This document shows positions 20,335 to 29,931 of a stretch of 64,000 bases of DNA, piece by piece. Origin of the DNA: Planctomycetota bacterium (GTDB lineage Bacteria > Planctomycetota > Phycisphaerae > Sedimentisphaerales > Anaerohalosphaeraceae). The notes beneath the pieces were generated by a model that saw only the letters and a list, made by a program, of their open reading frames with translations, was not told where the DNA came from and made no database searches. Each line of letters opens with the position of its first letter. Position 1 is the first letter of the stretch. Both the position numbers and the translations under genes were made by a program. The stretch covers positions 1-64,000 of the forward strand of contig DUZQ01000007.1 in NCBI GenBank assembly GCA_013349435.1, given 5' to 3'.

Positions 20335-21387
20335 GTGTTATTAGACACGGTTTTCGGCTGGTTTAGCGAGGATATGGGTATTGACCTCGGGACGTGCACG
20401 ACCTTAGTCTGTGTCAGAAACGAAGGCATCGTTCTTAATGAGCCGTCAGTAGTAGCGGTTCGCAAGGGCACGAATACGGTTTTGAACAACGGCGAAGCGG
20501 TCGGCTTAGTGGCTCGCGAGATGTTAGGCAAGACGCCGGGTTCGATAACGGCGATAAGACCTCTAAAAGACGGTGTAATAAGCGACTTTGAGATAACCGA
20601 GAAGATGTTGGGTTACTTTATCCGCAAGGTTCATGGTCGCGGTTTAGTTCGGCCCCGCGTTGTGATAGCGGTCCCGAGCGGGATAACGGCGGTGGAACGT
20701 CGTGCGGTAATCGACAGTGCCGAGCGAGCAGGAGCCCGAAAGGTTTACCTTGTTGACGAACCGATGGCGGCCGGTATAGGAGCCGCCCTTCCTATCACAG
20801 AACCGACAGCTTCAATGATTGTCGATATCGGTGGCGGCACGAGTGAAGTGGCGATAATGAGCCTGGCGGATATCAGCACCTGCGAGTCGATCCGTATCGG
20901 CGGAGATGACTTTGACGAGGCCCTGATAAATCATCTGAAGCGTACTTACAACCTTCTTGTGGGTGAACCGAGGGCCGAGCAGGTAAAGATACAAATCGGC
21001 TCAGCGGTCCCTCTGGAGCAGGAGCTGACGATGGAGATTGCGGGTCGAGATACCATTTCCGGACTTCCTCGCAAGATAGTGATAACCAGCGAGGAGATAC
21101 GCGAAGCCCTCCGGGAGCCGATTGCCGCAATTATAGAAACGGTGATGCGCACCCTTGAGAAGGCCGAGCCGGAGCTTGCGGCGGACCTAATAGAGAACGG
21201 TATGCACCTTTGTGGAGGCGGCTCTTTGCTGAGAGGCATGGATTCGATACTTTCAAACGCCACCGGTTTAAAGGTCGTCCATGTCGAAGACCCTATTTCC
21301 TGTGTAGCCCGTGGGACGAGTGTCTATCTTGAGAATCTGGATCTCTGGAAGGACACTATGGACCAGACCGGTTACTCATGGGACTAA
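20335..21387 (+). CDS. mreB: rod shape-determining protein MreB
   Basis: MGIDLGTCTTLVCVR, IVDIGGGTSEVAIMSL, GGGSLLRGMD. Confidence 0.95.
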   Translation: MLLDTVFGWFSEDMGIDLGTCTTLVCVRNEGIVLNEPSVVAVRKGTNTVLNNGEAVGLVAREMLGKTPGSITAIRPLKDGVISDFEITEKMLGYFIRKVHGRGLVRPRVVIAVPSGITAVERRAVIDSAERAGARKVYLVDEPMAAGIGAALPITEPTASMIVDIGGGTSEVAIMSLADISTCESIRIGGDDFDEALINHLKRTYNLLVGEPRAEQVKIQIGSAVPLEQELTMEIAGRDTISGLPRKIVITSEEIREALREPIAAIIETVMRTLEKAEPELAADLIENGMHLCGGGSLLRGMDSILSNATGLKVVHVEDPISCVARGTSVYLENLDLWKDTMDQTGYSWD

Positions 21388-21569
21388 AAAACAATTTCAT
21401 GCTCTGTATAAAAGCCCAAGGATGATACTTTCAGTCAGCCTTAAGGTTGCGAAGGATATCGGGGACTTTCTCAAAAGAGTTTTTTTGTTTTTCTTCGTTC
21501 TGTTGAGACGGATACCTTTGGCAAGTTCTTTGAGCATAATATTTTTTGAGGTTTTTGACTGCACATGAG

Positions 21570-22376
21570 ATGGCGCTCAAGAAACCGAAAACATCCAGGT
21601 CATCTATTTTCGCCGGTCTATTGGTAGCCGGCGTGGTCCTTCTTCTGTTACCTCAAAGTGTTACCAACGGTCTGAATTTTCTTTTCGCACGGGTTTTTAA
21701 TCCGGTTCTGAGTATCGGTCGAAGCACGGACCCCGAGATATTTAAGCCGGCCTCTTCGGATTTTGTACCCCGCGCCGAGTATAATCGTCTGCAGGCGGCT
21801 TATGATAATGTTCGTGCGGCTTTGATAACAGAGCACGAACGTTATGAGAAGCTTGCCGGTATTAAAAGTGCACTTCCCAGGCCGGGTCCGAAGCTTGTGC
21901 TTGCGGAGGTTATGAATACTTCAATCGGTGGCCTCAGACGAGAGCTTATTATCAATAAGGGTGATGTTGACGGGCTCAGGCCGGGCCAATACGTATTAGG
22001 CGGAAACGGCATTATCGGAACGGTGAGCGAGACATCGGAGGCAACCGCCCGAGTGAGGCTTGTAACAGATGCGAGCCACAAAATTAAAGTGGCGATATGG
22101 CAATCGGACAAGAAGAGGTATATATATGCGAGAATGGATGGTAATGGAAGCGATTCTGCGAAGATACCCTTCATATCGAGGGAGTATAAGATTGGTACAG
22201 GAGATACGGTTTATGCGGCGGCGGTAGCGGGTTTTTTGGAATCACCAATAGTTATCGGCCGGATAACGCAAGTGGAGGCTGATGAAAAAGAGCCCTTGTT
22301 GTGGGATATTACGGTTGAGCCTGCCCAGAACGCGGAGCTATTGAAGCGTGTAGCCGTGATTGTTGCCGACCCATGA
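21570..22376 (+). CDS. mreC: rod shape-determining protein MreC
   Basis: Position after mreB; TM plus VIGRITQVEADEKEPLLWDITVEPA C-terminal motif. Confidence 0.85.
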   Translation: MALKKPKTSRSSIFAGLLVAGVVLLLLPQSVTNGLNFLFARVFNPVLSIGRSTDPEIFKPASSDFVPRAEYNRLQAAYDNVRAALITEHERYEKLAGIKSALPRPGPKLVLAEVMNTSIGGLRRELIINKGDVDGLRPGQYVLGGNGIIGTVSETSEATARVRLVTDASHKIKVAIWQSDKKRYIYARMDGNGSDSAKIPFISREYKIGTGDTVYAAAVAGFLESPIVIGRITQVEADEKEPLLWDITVEPAQNAELLKRVAVIVADP

Positions 22377-22446
22377 TAAGGTGATTTATTAATGCCACAG
22401 CACAATTTAGCTCTGTAAGACCTTGTTACCTGTTAAAATCCGAAAA

Positions 22447-22600
22447 ACTAAATCCGAAATTCAAAACAATATCGAATTACCAAAAAATAAATTTTCAAAA
22501 CAAATATGGGTTTTTTGTTGATTGAGCGTTTTGAGTTTTGGTAATTATGATTTTGAATTTGTTTAGTCCCGATGTATCGGAATCGATATTAGGATTTAGT
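22447..22600. repeat. imperfect inverted-repeat (MITE/foldback-like) element between mreC and mreD
   Basis: ends ACTAAATCC (22448-22456) ... GGATTTAGT (22592-22600); inner arms TTCAAAACAATATCGAATTACCAAAA vs TTTTGGTAATTATGATTTTGAA. Confidence 0.55.
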
Positions 22601-22690
22601 GCTTCGGTTTTTTAAAATATGTTTATTTACTTTTTCAAAGACCAATAATTTACTGTCAGGCTTGTTTAAGAGTCGTGATAAGGAGCATAA

Positions 22691-23209
22691 ATGCGTTGGT
22701 TTCGATTTTCGATTTTGCTGTTTTTCTTCACTTTGCTAAGTGCAGGAAATCTTTTGAACAGCATATCTCTTAGCGACCTTAACATCAGGCCCGACCTTTT
22801 GCTGATACTTCTTGTATTTTTGGCGGTCAACAGCGATACAACCGATGCCATAATCGCATCTTTTGCGGTGGGATTTGCAGCGGATATATCGGGCTCTTCA
22901 ATAGGGCCGATAACGATAAGTTTCGGTTTGGTGGGTTCTGTGATTTCTCAGATGCGCAAGGTTGTGATTATGAAAAGGATGGTGCATCAGGCGTCGGCGA
23001 TATTCGTTGCCGGTGCAATTTCGGGGGTTCTGATTCATTTTTTGACCTTTTTCAAGACCGGCGAAACGGCATCCAACGTTTATGTGGTGGTTTTGGGCAC
23101 TTGTTTGTATTCGGCTGTCGCCGGTCCGGTCATCTGGGTTGCATTGACGGGTCTGTCCGTTTGGTTGGGGGTTCGCAAACATCGTTTTGGTCGATATTCT
23201 GGCAGATAA
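22691..23209 (+). CDS. mreD: rod shape-determining protein MreD
   Basis: Small polytopic protein between mreC and mrdA; LNIRPDLLLILLVFLAV. Confidence 0.8.
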   Translation: MRWFRFSILLFFFTLLSAGNLLNSISLSDLNIRPDLLLILLVFLAVNSDTTDAIIASFAVGFAADISGSSIGPITISFGLVGSVISQMRKVVIMKRMVHQASAIFVAGAISGVLIHFLTFFKTGETASNVYVVVLGTCLYSAVAGPVIWVALTGLSVWLGVRKHRFGRYSGR

Positions 23210-23212
23210 GCA

Positions 23213-25345
23213 ATGTACAAACGTCGGTTGCTGGTTTTTATATTCATCTTTATTGTTGCCGGTTTGGTATGTATCGGTCGGCTGGCATATCTTCAGTTGG
23301 TCGTCGGTGACGAGTACCGCAGCCGGCTCGAAGAGATGCGGATTCTGGGTCCGATGCAGTTGCCGACTATTCGCGGCAGTATATTCGACCGCAGCGGGAA
23401 TGTTCTGGCGGTTGATAAACCGGCGTTTTATCTTTATTTGAACTACGAGCTTACGAAGTTTCTTGACGATTCTTTTTGGAGGGGCAGGATTCTTGACCTT
23501 CAAAGGTTAGGCCAAACAGCCGAGGAGGCGGAGGCCAACTTGCGTAAAGAGTTCGAGGCCAATTTAGATTTGCTATGGGAGATAATCGATAAGTGCAGCG
23601 AAATGGGGAGGATGGAGCGTTCGGATATCGAGGCCAGGATTTTTCGAATAAACGACCGAATATGGAATATGCGCCGGTTCTTCGCCTGGCTCGGTAAATT
23701 CGGCGATTCGCCGCTGAGAGACAAATACAATGCAAAGGGACAGGCTGTGCCTGTCGCCGAGGCCCTTAAAGACTTTGAAAACCGTTTACCCGATCCTGAT
23801 GAAAGGCTTGGTCTTACTATGGGAGTCGATTTGGAAGTGATGCATCAAGCCCAGCAATTAATGGAGCTTGAGACCGAATCGGAATTGCTTCGGGCACAAT
23901 TGGAATTTGTGGATACGGATATGGTCGAGATTCTTGCCCGGGCCAAAAGGTTTTATCCGTACGGCCCAGCCGCTTCGCAGGTAATCGGGTGGGTGGGTCC
24001 TGCGCGTTCTTCCGATAAGGAGCTTTTTGCAAACGACAGGCTGAGGCGTTATCTGGACAACGAGCTTTCCGGTAAGGACGGCGTTGAGAGGGTGTGTGAG
24101 GTCGTTCTTCGAGGCAGGCGCGGGGAAGTGATTTATGATATAGACAGCGAGCTGGTTTCCCGCAGTGAGACCCAGTTCGGCAAAGATGTTAGGATATCGC
24201 TTGATATCAAGTTGCAGAAGGAAATCGAGTCGCATTTGAACGACCCCAACTTTAACGCCAGCTATGGTTCCGCCATCGGCGCGGTGGTGATTGATGTCGC
24301 CACATCGGACATCTTAGCCCTTGTTTCGATGCCGGTCTATGATTTGAATACTATAAGAAGTGATTATGAGAGGGTCCGTGATTCCCCCGGGGCACCGCTT
24401 GTGAACAAAGCAATATATGAGATTTATCCGCCGGGTTCCTCAATCAAGCCTATCGTACTGATAGCGGGGCTGGAAGAAGAAAAAATAACACCCGATGAAG
24501 TTATCAGTTGTCCTTTTGAGGAGGCACCGAGGGCGTGGCCGAGTTGCTGGCTTTTTAGAGAGGGTGGTTGCCATGACTGGTCCTGGGCCGAAGATGGCGG
24601 CAATAATGCGCGCAATGCAATCCGAGGCAGTTGCAATATCTACTTTTCTCGTCTTGCGGACAGGTTGGCGCCTGCTGCATTGCAGCGGTGGCTTTATAAT
24701 TTTGGTTACGGACGGGAGATTTTACCTGCTCCGGTATTTGACGCAAAATGGGGACAATCCGGAGCCGGCTTAAGAAATCTGTCTCAGTCAGCCGGCCAGA
24801 TATCAACAAGCATACCACGGGGCGGGCCGAAAAGACTTGAGGAGTATCCCAGAATTTCTAAATATGATATGAGGATGTTCGGTATAGGCCAAAGCGGGAT
24901 GCGGGCAACGGTGTTGCAGGTTGCAAATGCCATGGCGGCCATTGCAAGAGGAGGCATATATAAAAACCCGCGTCTTTTTCTGAACGACGAATTTGTCCTC
25001 AGCGACTCTCGTCAAGACCTTGGTATTTCACAAGGTACGCTTGAAGTTGTGCGAGATGGAATGAGTGCGGTGGTAAACGAGCGTGGTGGTACGGCATATC
25101 CAGCATTCGACCATAAAGAACTTCGTCGAATGGACCTGAACGTTTTCGGAAAAACCGGTTCGACCGAAGGCGAGGTTAATGCGTGGTTTGCCGGATTTGC
25201 AGAAGATGCCGCAGGCAGGGTTGTCTCCGTTGCGGTGGTTGTTGAGGGGGGCCAAAGCGGCGCCAAAGATGCGGCGCCCCTTGCCCGTGATATTATCACC
25301 CTCTGCAACCGGGCCGGTTATGTCGGCCAAAAACCGGATAAATGA
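23213..25345 (+). CDS. mrdA: penicillin-binding protein 2 (peptidoglycan transpeptidase)
   Basis: SSIKP (SxxK), SCN (SxN), KTGST motifs; N-terminal TM and dimerisation domain; mre operon position. Confidence 0.92.
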   Translation: MYKRRLLVFIFIFIVAGLVCIGRLAYLQLVVGDEYRSRLEEMRILGPMQLPTIRGSIFDRSGNVLAVDKPAFYLYLNYELTKFLDDSFWRGRILDLQRLGQTAEEAEANLRKEFEANLDLLWEIIDKCSEMGRMERSDIEARIFRINDRIWNMRRFFAWLGKFGDSPLRDKYNAKGQAVPVAEALKDFENRLPDPDERLGLTMGVDLEVMHQAQQLMELETESELLRAQLEFVDTDMVEILARAKRFYPYGPAASQVIGWVGPARSSDKELFANDRLRRYLDNELSGKDGVERVCEVVLRGRRGEVIYDIDSELVSRSETQFGKDVRISLDIKLQKEIESHLNDPNFNASYGSAIGAVVIDVATSDILALVSMPVYDLNTIRSDYERVRDSPGAPLVNKAIYEIYPPGSSIKPIVLIAGLEEEKITPDEVISCPFEEAPRAWPSCWLFREGGCHDWSWAEDGGNNARNAIRGSCNIYFSRLADRLAPAALQRWLYNFGYGREILPAPVFDAKWGQSGAGLRNLSQSAGQISTSIPRGGPKRLEEYPRISKYDMRMFGIGQSGMRATVLQVANAMAAIARGGIYKNPRLFLNDEFVLSDSRQDLGISQGTLEVVRDGMSAVVNERGGTAYPAFDHKELRRMDLNVFGKTGSTEGEVNAWFAGFAEDAAGRVVSVAVVVEGGQSGAKDAAPLARDIITLCNRAGYVGQKPDK

Positions 25346-25374
25346 ACCCCGGCCACGGGTGCCGGGGCTAAATC
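25344..25374 (+). repeat. REP-like hairpin, family A, left flank of the RAYT-like gene
   Basis: GAACCCCGGC-CACGGGT-GCCGGGGCTAAATC. Confidence 0.7.
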
Positions 25375-25401
25375 ACTATACGAATCTTTATTGTCTTAAC
25401 T

Positions 25402-25851
25402 ATGTCTGAAATTGTTGGATATATGCTTGCCTGGGCAACATACGGAACATGGCTGCAGGGCGACAGGCGCGGGTATGTGAAGAAGGGTAAAATTCTTCCC
25501 GGAAAAAAGGGATTAGAAAAGGCCAATCGTAAACAACAAAAATCGGAAAGTGTAATTTTAACGGAACGGGAAAGACAAATCATGTATGAGGTAATTTTGA
25601 CCGAAGCTGCCAGAATTGGTCATATCGTAGAAGAATTATCTGTATGTACGAACCCTGTCCATTTAGTGACAAGGCCGTATTCAGAATCGGTCGAAAAGAT
25701 TGCAGGAAGGTACAAAAGCCTGACCACGAGGGCACTTTGGGGAAACGGCCGAACCGGTCGAATCTGGACAAAAGGTTTCGACAAAAGATTTTGTTTCTCT
25801 GAAGAAGATTTCCTCCGCAGAATACAATATGTACAAAACCACAACGATTAG
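25402..25851 (+). CDS. Y1 (IS200-like/RAYT-type) transposase-like protein with diverged HUH motif
   Basis: WATYGTWLQGD...NPVHLVTRP...RYKSLTTRALW...IWTKGFDKRFCFSEEDFLRRIQYVQNH fits Y1_Tnp/RAYT pattern; first His of HUH replaced (NPVH). Confidence 0.75.
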   Translation: MSEIVGYMLAWATYGTWLQGDRRGYVKKGKILPGKKGLEKANRKQQKSESVILTERERQIMYEVILTEAARIGHIVEELSVCTNPVHLVTRPYSESVEKIAGRYKSLTTRALWGNGRTGRIWTKGFDKRFCFSEEDFLRRIQYVQNHND

Positions 25852-25905
25852 CCCCCGGACCTGTGCCGGGGGTTTTCCCTTCCCCGGACCAGTTCCGGGG
25901 GTTTA
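25848..25905 (-). repeat. REP-like hairpins, family A, inverted orientation, right flank of the RAYT-like gene (two hairpins)
   Basis: GATTAGCCCCCGG-ACCTGTG-CCGGGGGTTTT then CCCCGGA-CCAGT-TCCGGGGGTTTAA. Confidence 0.7.
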
Positions 25906-27597
25906 ACGTCTATTAAGATAATTCAGGGTTTGTTCGAGTATCTCCTTGAATACCGGCGCCGCTACCGTTCCCCCGCTGTAGCCTCTGCCGAGACTTTTGT
26001 CCGGTTTGCGAATTGATACGAGGATAACAACTTCCGGATGCTCAGCCGGTGCTCCACCCACGAAAGACGCCACATAGTTGGTCTGGTCGTATCCCTTCTG
26101 GTCGTTCATGGCAATATTGGCGGTGCCGGTCTTGCCGAAAACCTCCCACTTATCTGAAGCGGCCTTTGTACCGGTCCCTTCTGTTGCCACACCGGTCAGG
26201 GCCCGGCGGACAATCCAGTCGGCAACCTCCGGCTTTATAACATGAGCGGCCAGACTGCCGTGCTTGTGCAGTTGCCTTGCATTGCCGTTATCGTCAACGA
26301 CAGCTTGGACCACATAAGGTTGAACAAGGCGACCTCCGTTTGCCAATGTGCAATACGCACGAGCAATTTGAATAGCAGTTGCGGCGACTTCGTGCCCGAA
26401 AGGAATCCTTGTAACGCTCGAGTCGGTCCACTTTGCCAGTGGGTATAACAAGCCGTAGTCTTCACCCGGCAGGTCGATGCCGGTTTGCGCTCCTAAGCCA
26501 AACAGCTTCAAGCCCTCATAAAGTCTCTGCCGGCCCATTCGCTGACCGATTTTAGCCATTCCGATATTGCTGGATTTGACCAGTATATCGTGGACGCTCA
26601 AATCGCCGAATTGATGACTGCCGAACTCGCCTATTCTTCGGAAACCTTTCCCGCGATAGCTGCCGTTTTCGCAGAAGATGATTTCGTCGTAATCTATGAC
26701 ACCAGCGTCAAGTGCGAGCGCCACGACAATGGGCTTGAAGATACTGCCCGGCTCGAAGGGGTCGCAGATAGCACGATTGCGAAGCACTTGTGCAGGCTGC
26801 GTAGCGAAGTCGTCGGGTGCAAAGTCCGGCAGACAGACCATTGCGAGAATTGCACCGGTCCTCGGGTCCATCACGATTGAAACGGCGGACTCTGCGCGGT
26901 AAGCTTCGTATTGCTTCAGTAGGGCCGAGCGTGCAAATTGTTGTATTGTTGCGTCGATTGTTAAAATCAGGCCGGACCCGTCTCTTGCGAAGCTGTTGGG
27001 AGTTCTTGTTCCAATCGGCTCTCGGTGTGCATCCACAAAAACGACATTTTTCCCTTCGGTGCCGCGCAACAGTTTGTCGTACTTCAGTTCCACTCCCGCC
27101 AGACCGCTTTGCTCGGTGCCGATAAATCCCGTGATATGCGAGGCCAGCCGGCCCATCGGATAGTACCTTTGCCAGTTCGACTGGATGCCGATGCCACGGA
27201 TTCCGGCATTTATGATTGAGCTGCGCTGGGCGGATGTGATGCCGTTCATAATGGGTGCAAAGCCCGGATTTTTACTCTCCTGAATAATCCGGCAGATATC
27301 GTGTCCCGGAAAATTCAGGATTTGCTGTAGCTTTATCGCGGCGTCCTTTACATCGGCTATTCGGCGCGGTTCGGCAAATACGGTCTGGGCACTGTTGCTT
27401 GCGGCAAGGATACGACCGCGACTATCCAGGATAATACCGCGTTGCGGCTGGTCGGTAACGATGGCGTGTTGCTGTTTGTGAGAGATTTGTCGGTAGTAGT
27501 CGGCCCGGCAGTATTGCAGATAAAACAGACGCCACCCCAACAGGGCGAATATCCCTATCACCAGAGAAAACACGATAATAATAGTTCTGCTTTTCAT
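25903..27597 (-). CDS. ftsI: peptidoglycan transpeptidase, FtsI/PBP3-like
   Basis: SIFKP, SSN, KTGTA motifs; located in dcw cluster. Confidence 0.9.
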   Translation of the reverse strand: MKSRTIIIVFSLVIGIFALLGWRLFYLQYCRADYYRQISHKQQHAIVTDQPQRGIILDSRGRILAASNSAQTVFAEPRRIADVKDAAIKLQQILNFPGHDICRIIQESKNPGFAPIMNGITSAQRSSIINAGIRGIGIQSNWQRYYPMGRLASHITGFIGTEQSGLAGVELKYDKLLRGTEGKNVVFVDAHREPIGTRTPNSFARDGSGLILTIDATIQQFARSALLKQYEAYRAESAVSIVMDPRTGAILAMVCLPDFAPDDFATQPAQVLRNRAICDPFEPGSIFKPIVVALALDAGVIDYDEIIFCENGSYRGKGFRRIGEFGSHQFGDLSVHDILVKSSNIGMAKIGQRMGRQRLYEGLKLFGLGAQTGIDLPGEDYGLLYPLAKWTDSSVTRIPFGHEVAATAIQIARAYCTLANGGRLVQPYVVQAVVDDNGNARQLHKHGSLAAHVIKPEVADWIVRRALTGVATEGTGTKAASDKWEVFGKTGTANIAMNDQKGYDQTNYVASFVGGAPAEHPEVVILVSIRKPDKSLGRGYSGGTVAAPVFKEILEQTLNYLNRR

Positions 27598-27660
27598 CTA
27601 TTGATTTTTGTGAAAGTCTTATTATCGTCTTTAAGACAAAAATCGCTTATGACCTTGTTT

Positions 27661-27900
27661 TTATTCTATAGGTACCTCTGGTTTGCCCTTTTGTTTAATC
27701 CGTTCGAACACTGCATTCGGATTGATTAGCTCCTCAAGTTCCAACTGTTTTTGCCACAACTGCTGCCTCAAACGATTCTGTGTTATCACGGCAGTGCTGC
27801 ATTTATTGAAGATTCGACTGGAGGCGCCCCTGAAAGCGGTAGCGGCGGTCAAAAGTGCAGTAAGGTAAAATACAATGAAGATTAGACGAGCTCTTGACAT
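27661..27900 (-). CDS. FtsL-like small bitopic protein
   Basis: TM then short coiled-coil (QKQLELEELINPNAVFERI); syntenic position upstream of ftsI. Confidence 0.55.
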   Translation of the reverse strand: MSRARLIFIVFYLTALLTAATAFRGASSRIFNKCSTAVITQNRLRQQLWQKQLELEELINPNAVFERIKQKGKPEVPIE

Positions 27901-27923
27901 CGTTTTGAGGCACCTTAACCGAT

Positions 27924-28730
27924 TCAATGAGAGGGCAATTTTAATCGCAAACCGACCTGGATATCTTCCGGTTCTGTGATAAGGTTGCCGTTCAATTCGA
28001 CTATTTCGTGGTATCTGCCGGGGTCTTCTAAGAATCTGTCGGCAATTCGCCATAAATTATCGCCCGGCTGGACGATATATTCGGTGGGTTTTGCGACGGC
28101 GTTTTTGAGGGCAGACAGGTTCTTTCCGGCAAATTGTTTTACTCTGCCGAGCAGTCCGGCGGCTGCAATAACCCTGTCTTCAGTCTCCATTTCTGGCGCC
28201 GGCGTAAGTGATGGAATCGTGAGCTTCTGTCCGACTGTGAGCCGGTCGGGCGAATCAAGAATTTTTCTGTTGGCCTCGTAGATTCTGTTGACAACGGCCC
28301 TTTTATTTCCCAGCGCGGCTCCGTAGGCCTTTACCGCTATCACAGCCAGATTATCGCCGGGCTGTACGATGTGGCTTCTGGGGTATCCATTGGGCGTTTC
28401 GGAGACTGTTTGTTTGGGGTCATAGGTGTTATTAACGGCCACCGTTTTTCCGGGAAGCTCCCTCCTGAAACGTACCTGTGTCTGACTTTGAAGGGGTTTG
28501 TCGTTTCTTGCCGGCTGTTGAGTGTTTTGCATGGTGTTAATTGTCTTTACGACCGCCTCTGCTTTGCTGCTCAGGTCGATTTCACCGGATTCGAAGCCGT
28601 CAACATTAGTGGTGAGTTCTTGTTGAGCCGAGGCCGACTCGAAAAAATCAGGAAGCCCCTTGAGCAAAAATGCTATGATAATTATAAAAACGAAACTTAA
28701 CAATAATCCCATTTTTGCGTCCGTTGTCAT
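27924..28730 (-). CDS. LysM-domain membrane protein
   Basis: Two LysM repeats: HIVQPGDNLAVIAVKAYG...LTVGQKLTIP and YIVQPGDNLWRIADRFL...IQVGLRLKLP; N-terminal TM. Confidence 0.85.
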   Translation of the reverse strand: MTTDAKMGLLLSFVFIIIIAFLLKGLPDFFESASAQQELTTNVDGFESGEIDLSSKAEAVVKTINTMQNTQQPARNDKPLQSQTQVRFRRELPGKTVAVNNTYDPKQTVSETPNGYPRSHIVQPGDNLAVIAVKAYGAALGNKRAVVNRIYEANRKILDSPDRLTVGQKLTIPSLTPAPEMETEDRVIAAAGLLGRVKQFAGKNLSALKNAVAKPTEYIVQPGDNLWRIADRFLEDPGRYHEIVELNGNLITEPEDIQVGLRLKLPSH

Positions 28731-28756
28731 CTTTGAAACTCCTTTTGATACTTTTT

Positions 28757-29686
28757 TCAGTTTCGAGATGCAATTCTCAGTTTAGCGCTTCTTGCCCCCG
28801 GATTATCTTTAATCTCTGTCCTTTTTGCAGTTATCGGCTTTTTGGTTACAATCTGATAAATTCCGCTTTTCTGGTTTTGTCTGAAGTTCTCTTTAACAAT
28901 CGCATCCTCAAGGCTGTGGAAGCTGATTATTGCTATAAAACCGTTTTTCCTTAGCAAGTCCGGTGCCGCCTCAACGAGCTTTTTTAGATTACCGAGTTCA
29001 TCGTTTACAGCAATTCTGAGTGCCTGAAAAGTTCTTGTTGCCGGGTGAATCCTGTTTTTTCCCGCCTTTGCCGGTTTTCGCAAAGCCCGGCAGACAATTG
29101 CAGCTAACTGTCCGGTTGTTGTTATTTCACCTTCCCTGCGATTATCAACTATGAAGCGTGCTATTCTTCTTGAAGCTCTGTCCTGCCCCAGCCTGTAAAT
29201 CAAATCCGCGAGGTATTTTTCATCGCTTCTGTTTACGATGTCCGCAGCAGTCGTTTCGAGTCGGTCGTCAAGTCGCATATCCAGCGGCATGTTTTCTGTA
29301 AAGCTCAGTCCTTTTTTGGGGTCTGAGACCTGTGGTGAACAAAAACCCAAATCGGCAAGTATCAAGTCAGCCTTTTCAATACGGTTCTTTTCGGCCACCT
29401 CATTAATTCTTGCAAAGTTTTCACGGATCAGTATGACTTTACAGGCAAGTCCGCTTAAATTTATATGGGCCCTGGTGATGCAGCTTTCATCAACATCCAA
29501 TCCGAGTATCATTCCATCAGGGCCCAAATTTTCGCCGAACAGAAAGCTGTGGCCTCCATAGCCAACCGTTGCATCTATCATTACCCCGTCCCTGGGTATA
29601 GTTATCCGTTCGGCTAATTGCCTTTTATGTACCGCTATGTGTTCTTTCGGCAAATTTACACCGTTCACCGACTCGGCTTTCATCAA
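28757..29686 (-). CDS. rsmH: 16S rRNA (cytosine1402-N4)-methyltransferase
   Basis: DATVGYGGHS, GLDVDESC, DLGFCSPQVSDPKKGLSF, RTFQALRIAVNDEL, FHSLEDAIVK. Confidence 0.95.
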   Translation of the reverse strand: MMKAESVNGVNLPKEHIAVHKRQLAERITIPRDGVMIDATVGYGGHSFLFGENLGPDGMILGLDVDESCITRAHINLSGLACKVILIRENFARINEVAEKNRIEKADLILADLGFCSPQVSDPKKGLSFTENMPLDMRLDDRLETTAADIVNRSDEKYLADLIYRLGQDRASRRIARFIVDNRREGEITTTGQLAAIVCRALRKPAKAGKNRIHPATRTFQALRIAVNDELGNLKKLVEAAPDLLRKNGFIAIISFHSLEDAIVKENFRQNQKSGIYQIVTKKPITAKRTEIKDNPGARSAKLRIASRN

Positions 29687-29721
29687 TCTGTTTTACTAAT
29701 AAAGTTCGGCAATAAACCACT

Positions 29722-29931
29722 CTAACATATTGCCGAAATCATCCCGCGTAACGCCAAATCCTCGACCTGTTCGGAAAAGGCGACCTCATTGAAAAGAGCG
29801 TTTGTTTTTCTTAGTCTGTCAAGGCGCTCGGCTAGAACCGCGATAGAGGAAAATGTATCCTCATCCGTGGACCTTTTGCCGGTCAGACTATCCGTTATCA
29901 GCTTAAAATGATTATACTCGGTTTCAAGCAT
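29722..29931 (-). CDS. short hypothetical protein in dcw cluster
   Basis: 69-aa ORF in tight register between mraZ and rsmH. Confidence 0.5.
   Translation of the reverse strand: MLETEYNHFKLITDSLTGKRSTDEDTFSSIAVLAERLDRLRKTNALFNEVAFSEQVEDLALRGMISAIC

Noticed and set aside
21311-21568. 85-aa ORF between mreB and mreC
   Set aside because: Overlaps the mreB end out of frame; no RBS or homology signal recognised, so not called.
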